This document shows, piece by piece, positions 49,568-59,283 of a DNA stretch of 64,000 nucleotides (position 1 is the first letter of the stretch; every line of letters starts with the position of its first letter). The notes under the pieces are model-generated. The model was not told the origin of the DNA. It ran no database searches and saw only the letters and a list, made by a program, of their open reading frames with translations. Made by a program: the position numbers and the translations under genes. This DNA is from Prevotella sp. (GTDB lineage: Bacteria; Bacteroidota; Bacteroidia; Bacteroidales; Bacteroidaceae), in the NCBI GenBank assembly GCA_017651265.1, contig JAGCDO010000010.1:62001-126000 (forward strand), in the 5' to 3' direction.

Positions 49568-52474
49568 ATGAACAAAAGAACCGTTTTATCAACCATCTTG
49601 CTTGCACTTGGCATTCTCTTCGTGCAGGCCAAGGATTACAAGTACACCACCGTACCCGGTGACTTGATGAACACACGTATCTACACCCTTGACAACGGAC
49701 TGACAGTCTATCTGTCGGTTAACAAGGAGAAACCGCGTATCCAGACATACATCGCCGTGCGCACAGGTTCCAAGAACGACCCTGCCGAGACCACGGGTCT
49801 GGCACACTACCTGGAGCACCTGATGTTCAAGGGAACGGATAAGTTCGGTGTGACCAATCCTGTGGCCGAGAAGGAGTACCTCGACAAAATCGAACAATGC
49901 TATGAGGATTACCGACTCATGAAGGATCCCGAACAACGCAAGGTGAAATACCACGAGATCGATAGTCTGTCACAACTCGCTGCTCAGTATTTCATTCCCA
50001 ACGAGTATGATAAACTGATGGCAGCCATCGGAGCGGAAGGAACAAATGCCTATACAAGTAATGATGTGACCTGCTATACGGAGAATATTCCCGCAAACGA
50101 GATTGACAACTGGGCAAAGATTCAGGCCGACCGTTTCCAGAATATGGTCATCCGCGGTTTCCACACAGAGCTGGAAGCTGTGTATGAAGAGTATAATATC
50201 GGACTGACCTCTGATGTTCGCAAGCTCTTTGCTACCATCTGTAAGATGCTCTGGCCCAACCATCCCTATGGACTGCAGACCACCATCGGTACGCAGGAAC
50301 ACCTGAAGAACCCGTCGATTGTCAATATCAAGAACTATTTCAACAAATGGTATGTGCCGAACAATGTGGCTGTCTGCATGGCAGGCGACCTGGATCCTGA
50401 CAAGACCATTGCCATTATCGACAAGTATTTCAGCAGCTGGAAACCTGGTGCTGACGTAAGACAGCCGGTATTCCCTGCCTTGCCCCCACTGACTGCTCCC
50501 AAGGATACGACTGTTGTAGGTCAGGAAGCAGAACAGGTATGGGTGGCCTGGCGCGCCAAACAGGCTAACGCACTGCAGGCTGACACCTTACAACTGATGG
50601 AGGACGTGCTTAATAATGGACGGGCGGGTCTCTTTGATCTGGATCTGAACCAGACCATGAAGGTGCAGCGGGCTAACGGTGGCTGCGAGCTATTGCGTGA
50701 CCACGGTGCCTTCTTCCTGATGGGAACACCGAAACAAGGACAGAGTCTGCAGGAAGTACGGTCGTTGATGCTGACGGAAATCGATAAGCTGAAGAAGGGT
50801 GACTTCCCAGACAACCTGCTGCCCAGCATTATTAATAACATGAAACGTCACCACTACGAGTTGCTGGAGAGCAATGAAGGACGGGCCGACCATTTTGTTG
50901 ATGCTTTCATCAACGAGGTGGAATGGAAGCAAGTCGTGGAACGTATCGACCGCATCTCAAGAATCTCAAAGAAGGAACTGGTTGATTTCGCTAACCGTTT
51001 CTTCACGGAAGGTTATGTCACTGTGTACAAGAAACAAGGTATCGACTCTCTTCAGAAGAAAATCGACAAGCCTGCTATTACCCCTATTCAGGCAAACCGC
51101 GACCAGATGAGTCAGTTTGTAAAGGATATCCAGAATGCACATGTGGAGCCTATACAAGCTAAGTTCGTGGATTACCAGAAGGATCTCACCACCTTGGAGG
51201 TGAAAAAAGGTCAGCCGCTGTACTATGTAAAGAATAACACCAACGGACTCTTCAACCTGGTTTACCGCTATGAATTCGGACAGAGTGCCGACAAGAGGTA
51301 TGACATAGCTTCCGACTATATCAGCTTCCTGGGAACAGCAAAGATGTCAGCTGCCGACATCGTACAACGGTTCTATGAGTTGGGCTGCGACTGGGATATC
51401 AGTGTAGGCGAAGAATCCCTCACTGTTAGTTTGGGAGGTCTGAGCGAAAACATGTCAACTGCTATGTCGCTGTTGGAGGATCTCTTCCTGAATGCCAAGG
51501 TTGACAAGGAAGCTTACGATCAACTGGTTGACCTCACACTGAAAAGTCGCGAGGACGCCAAGAAGAGTCAGAGAACCTATTTCGAATACCTGTATGCATA
51601 CGGTGCTCAAGGTCCTCGCAATGCCTACCGAGATATCTTGACGGAACAGCAGTTGAAACAGACTGATCCACAGGTGTTCATCGACCTGCTCAAGAATCTG
51701 TGGAAGTATCAGCACAGTGTGCTCTATTATGGTCCGATGGATGAAAAGAGCGTGGTGGCAACAGTCAAAAAGATCCACCGCACCGCCAAGAAGCTGAATA
51801 GCGTACCACAGAACGACCCATATCTGAACCAACTGGCTAACAAGAATGAGGTTCTTCTGGCCCCCTATGATGCCAAGAACATCTATATGCGTATGTATCA
51901 TAATGAGGGACGCGACTGGAATCCAGAAGAGTCTGCCGTCAGGGTTCTGTTCAATGAATACTTCGGAGGTGGTATGAATGGTATCGTCTTCCAGGAGATG
52001 CGCGAGACGAGAGGACTTGCCTATAATGCATATGCCAATTACTCTCGTCCCAGTGTCAAGGGACGCAAGGAGTCGTTCATGACGCATATCATCACTCAGA
52101 ACGATAAGATGATGGACTGTATCGGGCACTTCCAGGAAATCCTCAATGAGATGCCCGCCAGCGAGACAGCCTTCCAGATTGCCAAAGATGCCGTTACGAA
52201 GCAGTTGGCCAGTCTGCGCACCACCAAGATGAGCATTATCTACAGTTATCTGAACGCCAAACGTTTGGGTATTGACTACGATCTGAACGGCAAGACATTC
52301 CAGGATCTGCCGAAGTTGACCCTGCAAGATATCATCAATTTCGAGAAGAGACAGGTAGCCAACAAGGATTATCGCTACATCATCCTTGGCGACGAGAACA
52401 ATCTCGACATGAAGGCTCTGGAGAAGATGGCCCCGGTGAAACGACTCACCACAGAGGAAGTCTTTGGTTATTGA
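49568..52474 (+). CDS. M16 family zinc metalloprotease (insulinase-like), periplasmic
   Basis: A 968-residue protein with signal peptide (MNKRTVLSTILLALGILFVQ), starting at 49568 rather than the upstream ATG at 49544. The first M16 half carries the inverted zinc motif HYLEHLMFKGTDKF (HxxEH), and the distal metal-binding Glu in ELEAVYEEYN. A second half (LYYVKNNTNGLFNLVYRY onward) lacks the zinc motif, giving the usual active/inactive pair. It degrades small peptides. The fumarase gene begins 47 bp downstream. Confidence 0.94.
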   Translation: MNKRTVLSTILLALGILFVQAKDYKYTTVPGDLMNTRIYTLDNGLTVYLSVNKEKPRIQTYIAVRTGSKNDPAETTGLAHYLEHLMFKGTDKFGVTNPVAEKEYLDKIEQCYEDYRLMKDPEQRKVKYHEIDSLSQLAAQYFIPNEYDKLMAAIGAEGTNAYTSNDVTCYTENIPANEIDNWAKIQADRFQNMVIRGFHTELEAVYEEYNIGLTSDVRKLFATICKMLWPNHPYGLQTTIGTQEHLKNPSIVNIKNYFNKWYVPNNVAVCMAGDLDPDKTIAIIDKYFSSWKPGADVRQPVFPALPPLTAPKDTTVVGQEAEQVWVAWRAKQANALQADTLQLMEDVLNNGRAGLFDLDLNQTMKVQRANGGCELLRDHGAFFLMGTPKQGQSLQEVRSLMLTEIDKLKKGDFPDNLLPSIINNMKRHHYELLESNEGRADHFVDAFINEVEWKQVVERIDRISRISKKELVDFANRFFTEGYVTVYKKQGIDSLQKKIDKPAITPIQANRDQMSQFVKDIQNAHVEPIQAKFVDYQKDLTTLEVKKGQPLYYVKNNTNGLFNLVYRYEFGQSADKRYDIASDYISFLGTAKMSAADIVQRFYELGCDWDISVGEESLTVSLGGLSENMSTAMSLLEDLFLNAKVDKEAYDQLVDLTLKSREDAKKSQRTYFEYLYAYGAQGPRNAYRDILTEQQLKQTDPQVFIDLLKNLWKYQHSVLYYGPMDEKSVVATVKKIHRTAKKLNSVPQNDPYLNQLANKNEVLLAPYDAKNIYMRMYHNEGRDWNPEESAVRVLFNEYFGGGMNGIVFQEMRETRGLAYNAYANYSRPSVKGRKESFMTHIITQNDKMMDCIGHFQEILNEMPASETAFQIAKDAVTKQLASLRTTKMSIIYSYLNAKRLGIDYDLNGKTFQDLPKLTLQDIINFEKRQVANKDYRYIILGDENNLDMKALEKMAPVKRLTTEEVFGY

Positions 52475-52482
52475 TCAATAAA

Positions 52483-52497
52483 ACTAGAATCACTAGT
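52483..52497. repeat. Two 9-bp ACTAGT-type units before fumarase
   Basis: ACTAGA at 52483 and ACTAGT at 52492, 9 bp apart, in the 46-bp gap between the M16 stop and the fumarase start. Same unit family as the in-frame arrays. Confidence 0.6.
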
Positions 52498-52520
52498 AAA
52501 TCATAAAAGGAAAAAAGTAT

Positions 52521-54167
52521 ATGGCTAAAACAGTTGAATTCAAGTATGCTCCGATGTTCCAGATGGGAAAAGACGACACGGAGTATCGCCTTCTGACGAA
52601 GGAAGGAGTGACCCTCAGCGAATTCGAGGGCAAGGAAATCGTGAAAGTGTCGAAAGAGGCACTTACGCTACTGGCACAGGAAGCCTTCCACGACGTGGAG
52701 TTCATGCTGCGCCGTTCGCACAACGAACAGGTGGCTCAGGTATTGAACGACCCTGAGGCCAGTGAGAATGATAAGTATGTTGCCTTGCAGTTCCTGCGCA
52801 ATGCAGAGGTAGCCTGCAAGGGTATCCTTCCGTTCTGCCAGGATACAGGTACAGCCATTATCCACGGAGAGAAAGGACAACAGGTTTGGACGGGCTTTGA
52901 AGACGAGGAGGCACTGAGTCTCGGCGTATTCAACACCTTCACACAGGACAACCTTCGTTACTCGCAGAACGCTCCGCTGACCATGTACGACGAGGTGAAC
53001 ACACGCTGTAACCTTCCTGCACAGATTGATATCGAGGCTTGTGAAGGCGCTGAGTACCGCTTTGTCATGGTGGCCAAGGGTGGCGGTTCAGCAAACAAGA
53101 CCTATTTCTATCCCATGACCAAGGCTACCATCCAGAATGAGGGAACGCTGATTCCGTTCCTCGTAGAGAAGATGAAGAGTCTGGGTACAGCAGCATGTCC
53201 TCCCTACCACATTGCTTTCGTCATCGGTGGCACATCAGCTGAGAAGAACCTGCTCACAGTGAAGCTTGCATCAATTAAGTATTACGATAACCTGCCTACC
53301 ACAGGCGACGAGACCGGTCGTGCCTTCCGCGACATCGATCTGGAGAAGAAGCTCTTGCTGGAGGCTCATCGTATTGGCCTGGGTGCTCAGTTCGGCGGAA
53401 AGTACATGGCACACGACATCCGCGTAATCCGTCTGCCTCGCCACGGTGCTTCCTGTCCTATCGGTATGGGCGTGAGCTGCTCTGCAGATAGAAACATCAA
53501 GGCAAAGATCAACCGCGATGGTGTGTGGCTGGAGAAGATGGACAGCAATCCTACAGAGCTCATTCCTGCTGAGTATGCCAAGGCAGGAGAGGGAGCTAAC
53601 CAGATTATCATCGACCTGAACAAGGGTATTGATTCTGTTAGAGCCGAACTCACGAAGTATCCTGTCAGCACCCGAGTGAACCTCAAGGGTATCATTATCG
53701 TGGCCCGCGACATTGCTCACGCCAAACTGAAGGCCCGCCTGGATGCCGGGGAGGACCTGCCTCAGTATTTCAAGGACTACCCCGTACTCTATGCAGGACC
53801 CGCCAAGACGCCGGAGGGCTATCCCTGCGGCTCAATGGGACCAACCACTGCCAACAGAATGGATCCTTATGTGGATGAGTTCCAAGATCATGGTGGTTCA
53901 CTGGTGATGATTGCCAAGGGTAATCGCTCACAGGTGGTAACTGATGCTTGTCAGAAACATGGTGGTTTCTACTTGGGAAGCATCGGTGGTGTAGCTGCTG
54001 TGCTCTCACAAAGCAGTATCAAGAGCATTGAGTGCGTAGAATATCCTGAACTTGGCATGGAGGCCATCTGGAAGATTGAGGTGGAAGACTTCCCCGCCTT
54101 TATCCTCGTGGATGACAAGGGTAATGATTTCTTCAAGACCCTGAAACCGTGGCCAGCCACCTGTTGA
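52521..54167 (+). CDS. Fumarate hydratase, class I (iron-sulfur)
   Basis: A 548-residue single-chain class I fumarase that interconverts fumarate and malate. Motifs are [20 protein letters not shown] with a cluster-binding Cys, [53 protein letters not shown], and the C-terminal part with [20 protein letters not shown]. The reductive branch from malate to succinate is central in Bacteroidales and connects with MeaB-supported propionate formation. Confidence 0.96.
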   Translation: MAKTVEFKYAPMFQMGKDDTEYRLLTKEGVTLSEFEGKEIVKVSKEALTLLAQEAFHDVEFMLRRSHNEQVAQVLNDPEASENDKYVALQFLRNAEVACKGILPFCQDTGTAIIHGEKGQQVWTGFEDEEALSLGVFNTFTQDNLRYSQNAPLTMYDEVNTRCNLPAQIDIEACEGAEYRFVMVAKGGGSANKTYFYPMTKATIQNEGTLIPFLVEKMKSLGTAACPPYHIAFVIGGTSAEKNLLTVKLASIKYYDNLPTTGDETGRAFRDIDLEKKLLLEAHRIGLGAQFGGKYMAHDIRVIRLPRHGASCPIGMGVSCSADRNIKAKINRDGVWLEKMDSNPTELIPAEYAKAGEGANQIIIDLNKGIDSVRAELTKYPVSTRVNLKGIIIVARDIAHAKLKARLDAGEDLPQYFKDYPVLYAGPAKTPEGYPCGSMGPTTANRMDPYVDEFQDHGGSLVMIAKGNRSQVVTDACQKHGGFYLGSIGGVAAVLSQSSIKSIECVEYPELGMEAIWKIEVEDFPAFILVDDKGNDFFKTLKPWPATC

Positions 54168-54187
54168 ACCGTTAATCGATAGCATCT

Positions 54188-55072
54188 ATGTACAAAAGAG
54201 TGCTTCAACCTATCGTCTTTGTCCTTCTGATGGCAGTCGTATATGGCTGTGATCAGAAGGCACAGACTCCCCTACCCTCACCGTCGCAGAATGACAGTAC
54301 GTCGGTAGCAGTGAATGAGCAAGAAGATGGTCAGAAGGATGGTAAGCTGACCTACAAGAAAGTGGAACAATCGAAGAAGGATAAGTCGGGCGAATACAAG
54401 ATCGTTGTTGACTTCCCTACAGGCGGTAACCCCATCTTGGTGAATGCCATTCGCGAGTACATCAGCGAGTCGCTGGGAATATCCTACGCTGGGGAAATGG
54501 AAAACAACATGCAGGGATCGTATAGTGGTGACCTTGGCGATGGTCAGAAGATGATTGACTACTACTTCGACCTGAAGTACAAGGAGTTCAAGAACGCACA
54601 CGATGAAATGGCAGAGCACATGCAAGGCGATACACCAACCTTCGCTTCTGAGACGGAGATCCACTATCTTTACGAGACCGACAAGTTTGTTACCTACGAA
54701 ATGAAGAAGTACGAGGACATGGGCGGTGCTCACGGCGGTACCTTCATTTCAGGTATGACCTTCCGAAAGAGCGACGGCCGACGCGTTGACTGGGAGCTGT
54801 TCACACGCAGTATGCAGGATATCATCAAGAAAGGGCTGAAGAAATACTTCGAGGCGAACACTGACGAGGAAATGGAGAAATTCCTATCGTTGGAGAACAC
54901 CTACCTGCTGCCGCTGCCAGCCACTCCTCCTGTTTTTACCAAAGAGGGTGTTCTGTTTACCTACCAGCAGTACGAGATTGCTGCCTATGCAGCTGGTCTT
55001 CCCTCATTCATCGTTCCATATGATGAAGCCAAATCACTGATGAACACGACAGGAAAGGATCTGCTTCCCTGA
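54188..55072 (+). CDS. RsiV/DUF3298-type lipoprotein
   Basis: A 294-residue lipoprotein (lipobox VVYGC, Cys near 21). A charged linker is followed by a DUF4163/DUF3298-like fold, with KYEDMGGAHGGTFISGMTF and a C-terminal LPATPPVFTKEGVLFTYQQY. In Bacillus RsiV this module binds lysozyme; here no anti-sigma helix is present, so only the fold is shared. The real ligand is unknown. A strong terminator lies 46 bp past the stop. Confidence 0.85.
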   Translation: MYKRVLQPIVFVLLMAVVYGCDQKAQTPLPSPSQNDSTSVAVNEQEDGQKDGKLTYKKVEQSKKDKSGEYKIVVDFPTGGNPILVNAIREYISESLGISYAGEMENNMQGSYSGDLGDGQKMIDYYFDLKYKEFKNAHDEMAEHMQGDTPTFASETEIHYLYETDKFVTYEMKKYEDMGGAHGGTFISGMTFRKSDGRRVDWELFTRSMQDIIKKGLKKYFEANTDEEMEKFLSLENTYLLPLPATPPVFTKEGVLFTYQQYEIAAYAAGLPSFIVPYDEAKSLMNTTGKDLLP

Positions 55073-55118
55073 TCTGTTTTTCAGCTAATATATGTTGATT
55101 TATATCAAATCTCATTAA

Positions 55119-55149
55119 TAAAAGCGTAGGTTCCTACGCTTTTATTTGT
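55119..55149 (+). terminator. Rho-independent terminator after the RsiV-like gene
   Basis: TAAAAGCGTAGG (55119-55130) pairs exactly with CCTACGCTTTTA (55133-55144) in a 12-bp stem with a minimal loop, followed by TTTGT. Confidence 0.85.
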
Positions 55150-55214
55150 TTATATGCCTGTTTTTCCTCACCTTTGCAATGACAAAATGATTGTTTAACA
55201 AAAAACAGGTAACA

Positions 55215-55766
55215 ATGAAAAAGATTTTGATGACTTTGGCAGCTGTCGCCATGATGGCAGTTAGCGCCAACGCGCAAGTGTATGTAGGAGGTAGTATCGG
55301 TATCGGTAGTGTGAAAAACGGTAGTGGTGATACGGAAACTACTTACAAATTCCTTCCTGAAGTGGGATTCGCACTCAATAACAACTGGTCGCTCGGTGTA
55401 GTAGCCGGTGTATCAAAAGGAGGATGCGACTTCAGCGGTCCGTACTTCAATCAAGACACAGATTTGGAGGCAGTCACCATCAATCCCTATGCCCGATACA
55501 CCGTATTGCATGGTAAGATGGTAGATGCTTTCATTGATGGTGGTGTAGGATTCACCAGCTATGATGATGTAGGTACAGAGTTCAATATCGGTCTTCGTCC
55601 CGGTCTGGCAGTTAAACTGAACAACAAAGTAAGCTTCGTTACCCATTTCGGATTCCTTGGCTACCGTAACTTCAATCCCGACTACGAAGGCGCCAAGAAC
55701 TCCGACATGATAGGTTTTGATATTGATGGTAACAATATCACCTTCGGACTCTATTACAACTTCTAA
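55215..55766 (+). CDS. Small outer-membrane beta-barrel protein
   Basis: A 183-residue OmpW/OmpA-like eight-stranded barrel candidate. Its signal peptide is MKKILMTLAAVAMMAVSANA. The opening VYVGGSIGIGS, regular alternating strands, and the ending ITFGLYYNF with a terminal Phe are classic barrel signs. I chose the ATG at 55215; the upstream in-frame ATG at 55191 would add residues before the signal peptide. Function is unknown. A hairpin terminator follows. Confidence 0.87.
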   Translation: MKKILMTLAAVAMMAVSANAQVYVGGSIGIGSVKNGSGDTETTYKFLPEVGFALNNNWSLGVVAGVSKGGCDFSGPYFNQDTDLEAVTINPYARYTVLHGKMVDAFIDGGVGFTSYDDVGTEFNIGLRPGLAVKLNNKVSFVTHFGFLGYRNFNPDYEGAKNSDMIGFDIDGNNITFGLYYNF

Positions 55767-55785
55767 TAGCAGACGCTATCACAAC

Positions 55786-55818
55786 AAAGGGCGAGGCATT
55801 GTATATGTCTCGCTCTTT
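55786..55818 (+). terminator. Terminator after the small barrel gene
   Basis: AAAGGGCGAGGCAT (55786-55799) pairs over 14 positions (two G-U) with ATGTCTCGCTCTTT (55805-55818), with a five-base loop and a short T-rich tail. Confidence 0.7.
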
Positions 55819-55871
55819 TGTTCTCAGGACCAAGCATCCGTATAACATTACAAGCAAAAGAATTAAATTTA

Positions 55872-55903
55872 TTTGGTTATCTTAAGATTTTTATATACTT
55901 TTG
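55872..55903 (+). promoter_or_regulatory. Promoter of the TPP riboswitch operon
   Basis: TTTG (55872-55875) and TACTTTTG (55896-55903) are 20 bp apart and match the Bacteroidetes -33 and -7 consensus. Transcription would start near 55909, right before the riboswitch. Confidence 0.8.
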
Positions 55904-55923
55904 CACCCGGTTTACAAAAAGTA

Positions 55924-56006
55924 GACCAAGGGGTGCTGCGAATGTTCGCGGCTGAGATAATACCCTCATACCTGATCCGGATAATGCCGGCGTAGGAATG
56001 AACGAG
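55924..56006 (+). promoter_or_regulatory. TPP (thiamine pyrophosphate) riboswitch
   Basis: The conserved THI-box elements appear in order: GGGGTGCTGCG, GGCTGAGATAATACCC, ACCTGATCCGGATAATGCCGG and CGTAGGAA. They form the pyrimidine-sensing and pyrophosphate-sensing arms. The P1 closing stem looks poor, and an upstream hairpin GGTTTAC/GTAGACC (55909-55927) overlaps the 5' side. A terminator lies just downstream, so transcriptional OFF control by TPP is likely. It regulates the TonB-dependent receptor and PnuC-type genes. Confidence 0.95.
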
Positions 56007-56017
56007 TGATGCTCAGG

Positions 56018-56045
56018 AGAAAAACCTCGGTTTTTCTTTTTCTCT
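56018..56045 (+). terminator. Riboswitch-linked transcription terminator
   Basis: AGAAAAACC (56018-56026) pairs with GGTTTTTCT (56029-56037), followed by TTTTCTCTT. It lies between the TPP aptamer and the receptor ATG at 56081, where an expression platform is expected. Confidence 0.8.
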
Positions 56046-56080
56046 TCCCCTTATACTTATATATTATTTAATAAGGTGTA

Positions 56081-58540
56081 ATGAAAAAAGTAATTGTTTT
56101 CAGTGTGATGATGGCCATGGCAGCACAGATGCATGCCGTTCGGCCAGATGACAACGACTCTCTCCGCATGGAACAACTGCAGGAGGTGGTAGTGAAAGGT
56201 GTATGGGTACAGAAAGATGCACCCTTCGCAGTGGCAAACATCAAGAAGAAAGAGTTGCAGGACTTTGCCAAGACAGGACAGGAACTGCCGTTCCTATTCT
56301 CTCAGACCCCCGGTGTACTGGCGTGGAGCGAGAACGGTGTAGGTACAGGAACTTCCTATCTGCGCATTCGTGGAGCTGCCGGCTCGCGTATCAATATCAC
56401 TCTTGATGGAGTGCCCCTGAATTCCCCTGAGGACCAGTGCGTGTTCTGGGCGAATATGAACTCGTATGCTTCACTCCTTGGAAATGCACAGATACAACGA
56501 GGCGTGGGAACATCAACCAATGGCGACGGTGCCTTCGGTGGTACCATCTCACTCTCCACAAAGACCCCATCCACTACACCCAGCGGTGAAGTGAACTTCT
56601 CCTATGGTTCATACAACACCATCAATGTGGGCGGTTCCTTCTCAACCGGTCTGCTGTGGAACCATCTTGTCTTCGACGGTGCCTATCATGAGACGAATAC
56701 CGACGGATATATCCATGGTACCAGCGGACGCTCAGGTAGCTACTACGGAGGATTGAGTTGGTTTTCCGATGATATCGTCATCCGATACAAGAACATCGGT
56801 AACTTCGAAAAGACAGGTCAGGCATGGAATGGCGTTACTGCCGGTAATGACGACCTGAGTCTGATGGACGGCACCTATGGCGGTAATACAGGTATCAAAA
56901 CCTATGAGGATCTGTACAAAGTAGGACTCGGACGTTACAATAGTCTCTATGAGATGTTCTCGACCGATGCTGATGGTAATTTCGTTCGTGATGCCAACGG
57001 CAACTACCAGACGGAACGCTACATGATGAACAACGGTAAGCCATGGGACAAAACTACCGATAACTTCTGGCAGAACCATAATATTCTCTCTGCCGTATGG
57101 GATATCAACGAGCATTGGAACACCATGGCCTCCCTGCACTATACTCATGGCTACGGATACTACAAGGAATTCCGTTACAATAACAAGATTAAGAAGCTGG
57201 GTCTGCCTAGTGCCACATTCAGTGACATGAGCGGTGTGAAACGCACCGACTGGGTACGCAAGAAGGGACTGAAGCAGGACACTTACGGCATTGTATGGAA
57301 CCTGAACTACAAAGATGACGACTGGGATGTGATCGGCGGACTCTCCGTGCAGCAGTTCGATGGTAATCACTTTGGTTATATCACCTACCTGAGCAACGAC
57401 AAGCTGCGTAGCTTGCTCATGAGTGATGGTGACTATCAGTATTATGACTCGGACGCTAACAAGTTCGACGGCAGCGCTTTCATCAAAGCCCTCTACCGCT
57501 TGTCCGACAGCTGGGATGCTTTTGCAGATATGCAGTATCGTCGTGTGAACTACACTACCGACGGATACAACGACAAGTTCGTCTATAATAAGCAGACCTA
57601 TCTCTACGACAAGCACATGCTCGACATCGATGAGACATACAATTTCTTCAATCCCAAAGCAGGCATCAGCTTCCATAACGGCGGTCATCGTGCCTTCGCT
57701 TCTGTGGCTTTAAGTCACCGCGAACCCGAACGGAACAACTTCACAGATAATGGTAACTACCCTGCCCCCAAGACCGAATCGCTGCTCGACTACGAGGCTG
57801 GCTATAGCTTTGCCACACCGACATGGCGCGCAGGTATTACCGCTTATTACATGGATTACGATAACCAGCTCGTTCAGACCGGCGCACAGAGTGACATCGG
57901 TGAACCCCTCACTACCAATGTGAAGAAATCGTATAGAGCTGGTGTTGAACTCACTGCCGGATGCGACATCACTTCATGGCTGACTGTGGAAGGTAATGCA
58001 GCATTGAGTATGAACAAGATCAAAGACTTTGATGAGTTTGTAGAAGACTGGGATGACTGGGATTATAAAGATGATGACGCTGGGCGTCAGGCAGCCATGG
58101 CCATGTATCACATTGATGGTAATGGTGACGAGTTGCGCCAGTTCCACTATGATAATTCTACACTCGCCTTCTCACCTTCAGCCATCCTCAACGGATTCCT
58201 TAACTTCCACTACAAAGGATGGCAGGTTGTGTGGCACACCAACTTCGTGAGTCGTCAGTATCTCGACAATTCTGAGAACAAAGACCGTTCACTGCCTTCT
58301 TACTCAACCACGAATGTTAAGTTCAGCTATACACTCCCATTGAAGAAGATCGGTGTGAAGGAAGCGGTGTTCGGTGTAAACCTGAACAATATCTTTGATG
58401 CTCATTATGCCAGCAGCGGATGGGCATATTCAGCCGTTGCCGAAAGCTCTGGACATAAGAACGAGAACCGATACTACCAACTGGGATTCGTTCCGATGGC
58501 CGGATTCACCGCCATGGGTAGCATCACACTGCGTTTCTAA
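56081..58540 (+). CDS. TonB-dependent receptor, predicted outer-membrane thiamine transporter
   Basis: An 819-residue receptor with signal peptide (MKKVIVFSVMMAMAAQMHAV) and TonB box LQEVVVKGV near 33-41. A plug domain (ELPFLFSQTPGVLAWSENG, SYLRIRGAAGSRINITLDGV, GDGAFGGTISLSTKT) precedes a 22-strand-type barrel ending SITLRF. There is no carboxypeptidase-like N-terminal domain and no SusD partner, so it is a vitamin/metal-type receptor. Thiamine (or a precursor) as substrate is inferred from the TPP riboswitch and the PnuC-type neighbour. Energy would come from TonB at 26398 and an ExbB/ExbD complex. Confidence 0.92.
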   Translation: MKKVIVFSVMMAMAAQMHAVRPDDNDSLRMEQLQEVVVKGVWVQKDAPFAVANIKKKELQDFAKTGQELPFLFSQTPGVLAWSENGVGTGTSYLRIRGAAGSRINITLDGVPLNSPEDQCVFWANMNSYASLLGNAQIQRGVGTSTNGDGAFGGTISLSTKTPSTTPSGEVNFSYGSYNTINVGGSFSTGLLWNHLVFDGAYHETNTDGYIHGTSGRSGSYYGGLSWFSDDIVIRYKNIGNFEKTGQAWNGVTAGNDDLSLMDGTYGGNTGIKTYEDLYKVGLGRYNSLYEMFSTDADGNFVRDANGNYQTERYMMNNGKPWDKTTDNFWQNHNILSAVWDINEHWNTMASLHYTHGYGYYKEFRYNNKIKKLGLPSATFSDMSGVKRTDWVRKKGLKQDTYGIVWNLNYKDDDWDVIGGLSVQQFDGNHFGYITYLSNDKLRSLLMSDGDYQYYDSDANKFDGSAFIKALYRLSDSWDAFADMQYRRVNYTTDGYNDKFVYNKQTYLYDKHMLDIDETYNFFNPKAGISFHNGGHRAFASVALSHREPERNNFTDNGNYPAPKTESLLDYEAGYSFATPTWRAGITAYYMDYDNQLVQTGAQSDIGEPLTTNVKKSYRAGVELTAGCDITSWLTVEGNAALSMNKIKDFDEFVEDWDDWDYKDDDAGRQAAMAMYHIDGNGDELRQFHYDNSTLAFSPSAILNGFLNFHYKGWQVVWHTNFVSRQYLDNSENKDRSLPSYSTTNVKFSYTLPLKKIGVKEAVFGVNLNNIFDAHYASSGWAYSAVAESSGHKNENRYYQLGFVPMAGFTAMGSITLRF

Positions 58541-58551
58541 TTATAATATGT

Positions 58552-59172
58552 ATGATCAGTACATTCATCGCTGCCCACTGGCTTGATATTGTCACCACAA
58601 TTCTCGGTTTGGCCTACATCCTCCTGGAATACAAGGCCAGTGCCTGGATGTGGCTCGCAGGTTTCCTGATGCAGTCATTGGGTATCGTACTCTACTACCA
58701 GAAAGGACTCTATGCCGACTGCGGCATGGAGTTCTACTACCTTCTGGTGACCATCTATGGTGTGGGCTGCTGGGTGTTGGGCGACAAACTTTGGTGGAAG
58801 CATAAGGAGAAACCGACTACCGCACCATTGACCATCAGTCATTTTCCACGGCGTCTCGTGTTACCATGGATCATCATCATCCTCTGCATCTGGGGAGCTA
58901 TATATTGGATACTTGTTACATTCACGAACAGTAATGTACCAATGGCCGACAGCTTCACCACCGCCTTGAGCATTGTGGGCATCTGGGCATTGGCACACAA
59001 GTATCTGGAACAATGGTTCATCTGGATTGCTGTCGATGTGGTTACCTGCATTCTCTACTTCTACAAGGACATTCCCTTCAAGGCTTCCCTCTATGCACTC
59101 TACGTAGTGATTGCCGTGATGGGATACTTCAAGTGGAAACAGATGATGAAAAGTCAAAAAGTGAGGTCGTAA
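58552..59172 (+). CDS. pnuT: PnuC-family transporter, predicted thiamine transporter (PnuT)
   Basis: A 206-residue inner-membrane protein with about seven hydrophobic helices and the PnuC pattern EYKASAWMWLAGFLMQSLGI, FTTALSIVGIWALAHKYLEQ and WFIWIAVDVV. PnuC proteins import nicotinamide riboside; the PnuT subgroup imports thiamine. The TPP riboswitch and outer-membrane receptor upstream make thiamine the likely substrate. The start is 11 bp after the receptor stop. In Bacteroides thetaiotaomicron a thiamine pyrophosphokinase gene follows; here none does. Confidence 0.9.
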   Translation: MISTFIAAHWLDIVTTILGLAYILLEYKASAWMWLAGFLMQSLGIVLYYQKGLYADCGMEFYYLLVTIYGVGCWVLGDKLWWKHKEKPTTAPLTISHFPRRLVLPWIIIILCIWGAIYWILVTFTNSNVPMADSFTTALSIVGIWALAHKYLEQWFIWIAVDVVTCILYFYKDIPFKASLYALYVVIAVMGYFKWKQMMKSQKVRS

Positions 59173-59246
59173 ATTGTGTGTATAATTACACATTTAGCAA
59201 AAAAACATTAAAAAGCGCATATTGTATGATTTTTCATCTGAAAACG

Positions 59247-59278
59247 TTTGCATAGTTATAAAAATACAATTATCTTTG
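59247..59278 (+). promoter_or_regulatory. Promoter of a candidate small RNA
   Basis: TTTG (59247-59250) and TATCTTTG (59271-59278) are exactly 20 bp apart, as good a match as any promoter in the window, yet no protein-coding frame follows. Confidence 0.75.
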
Positions 59279-59283
59279 CATAC

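Noticed and set aside
57000-57700. Long minus-strand ORF inside the TonB-dependent receptor gene
   Set aside because: Shadow of the receptor frame; no recognisable domain and no plausible start.
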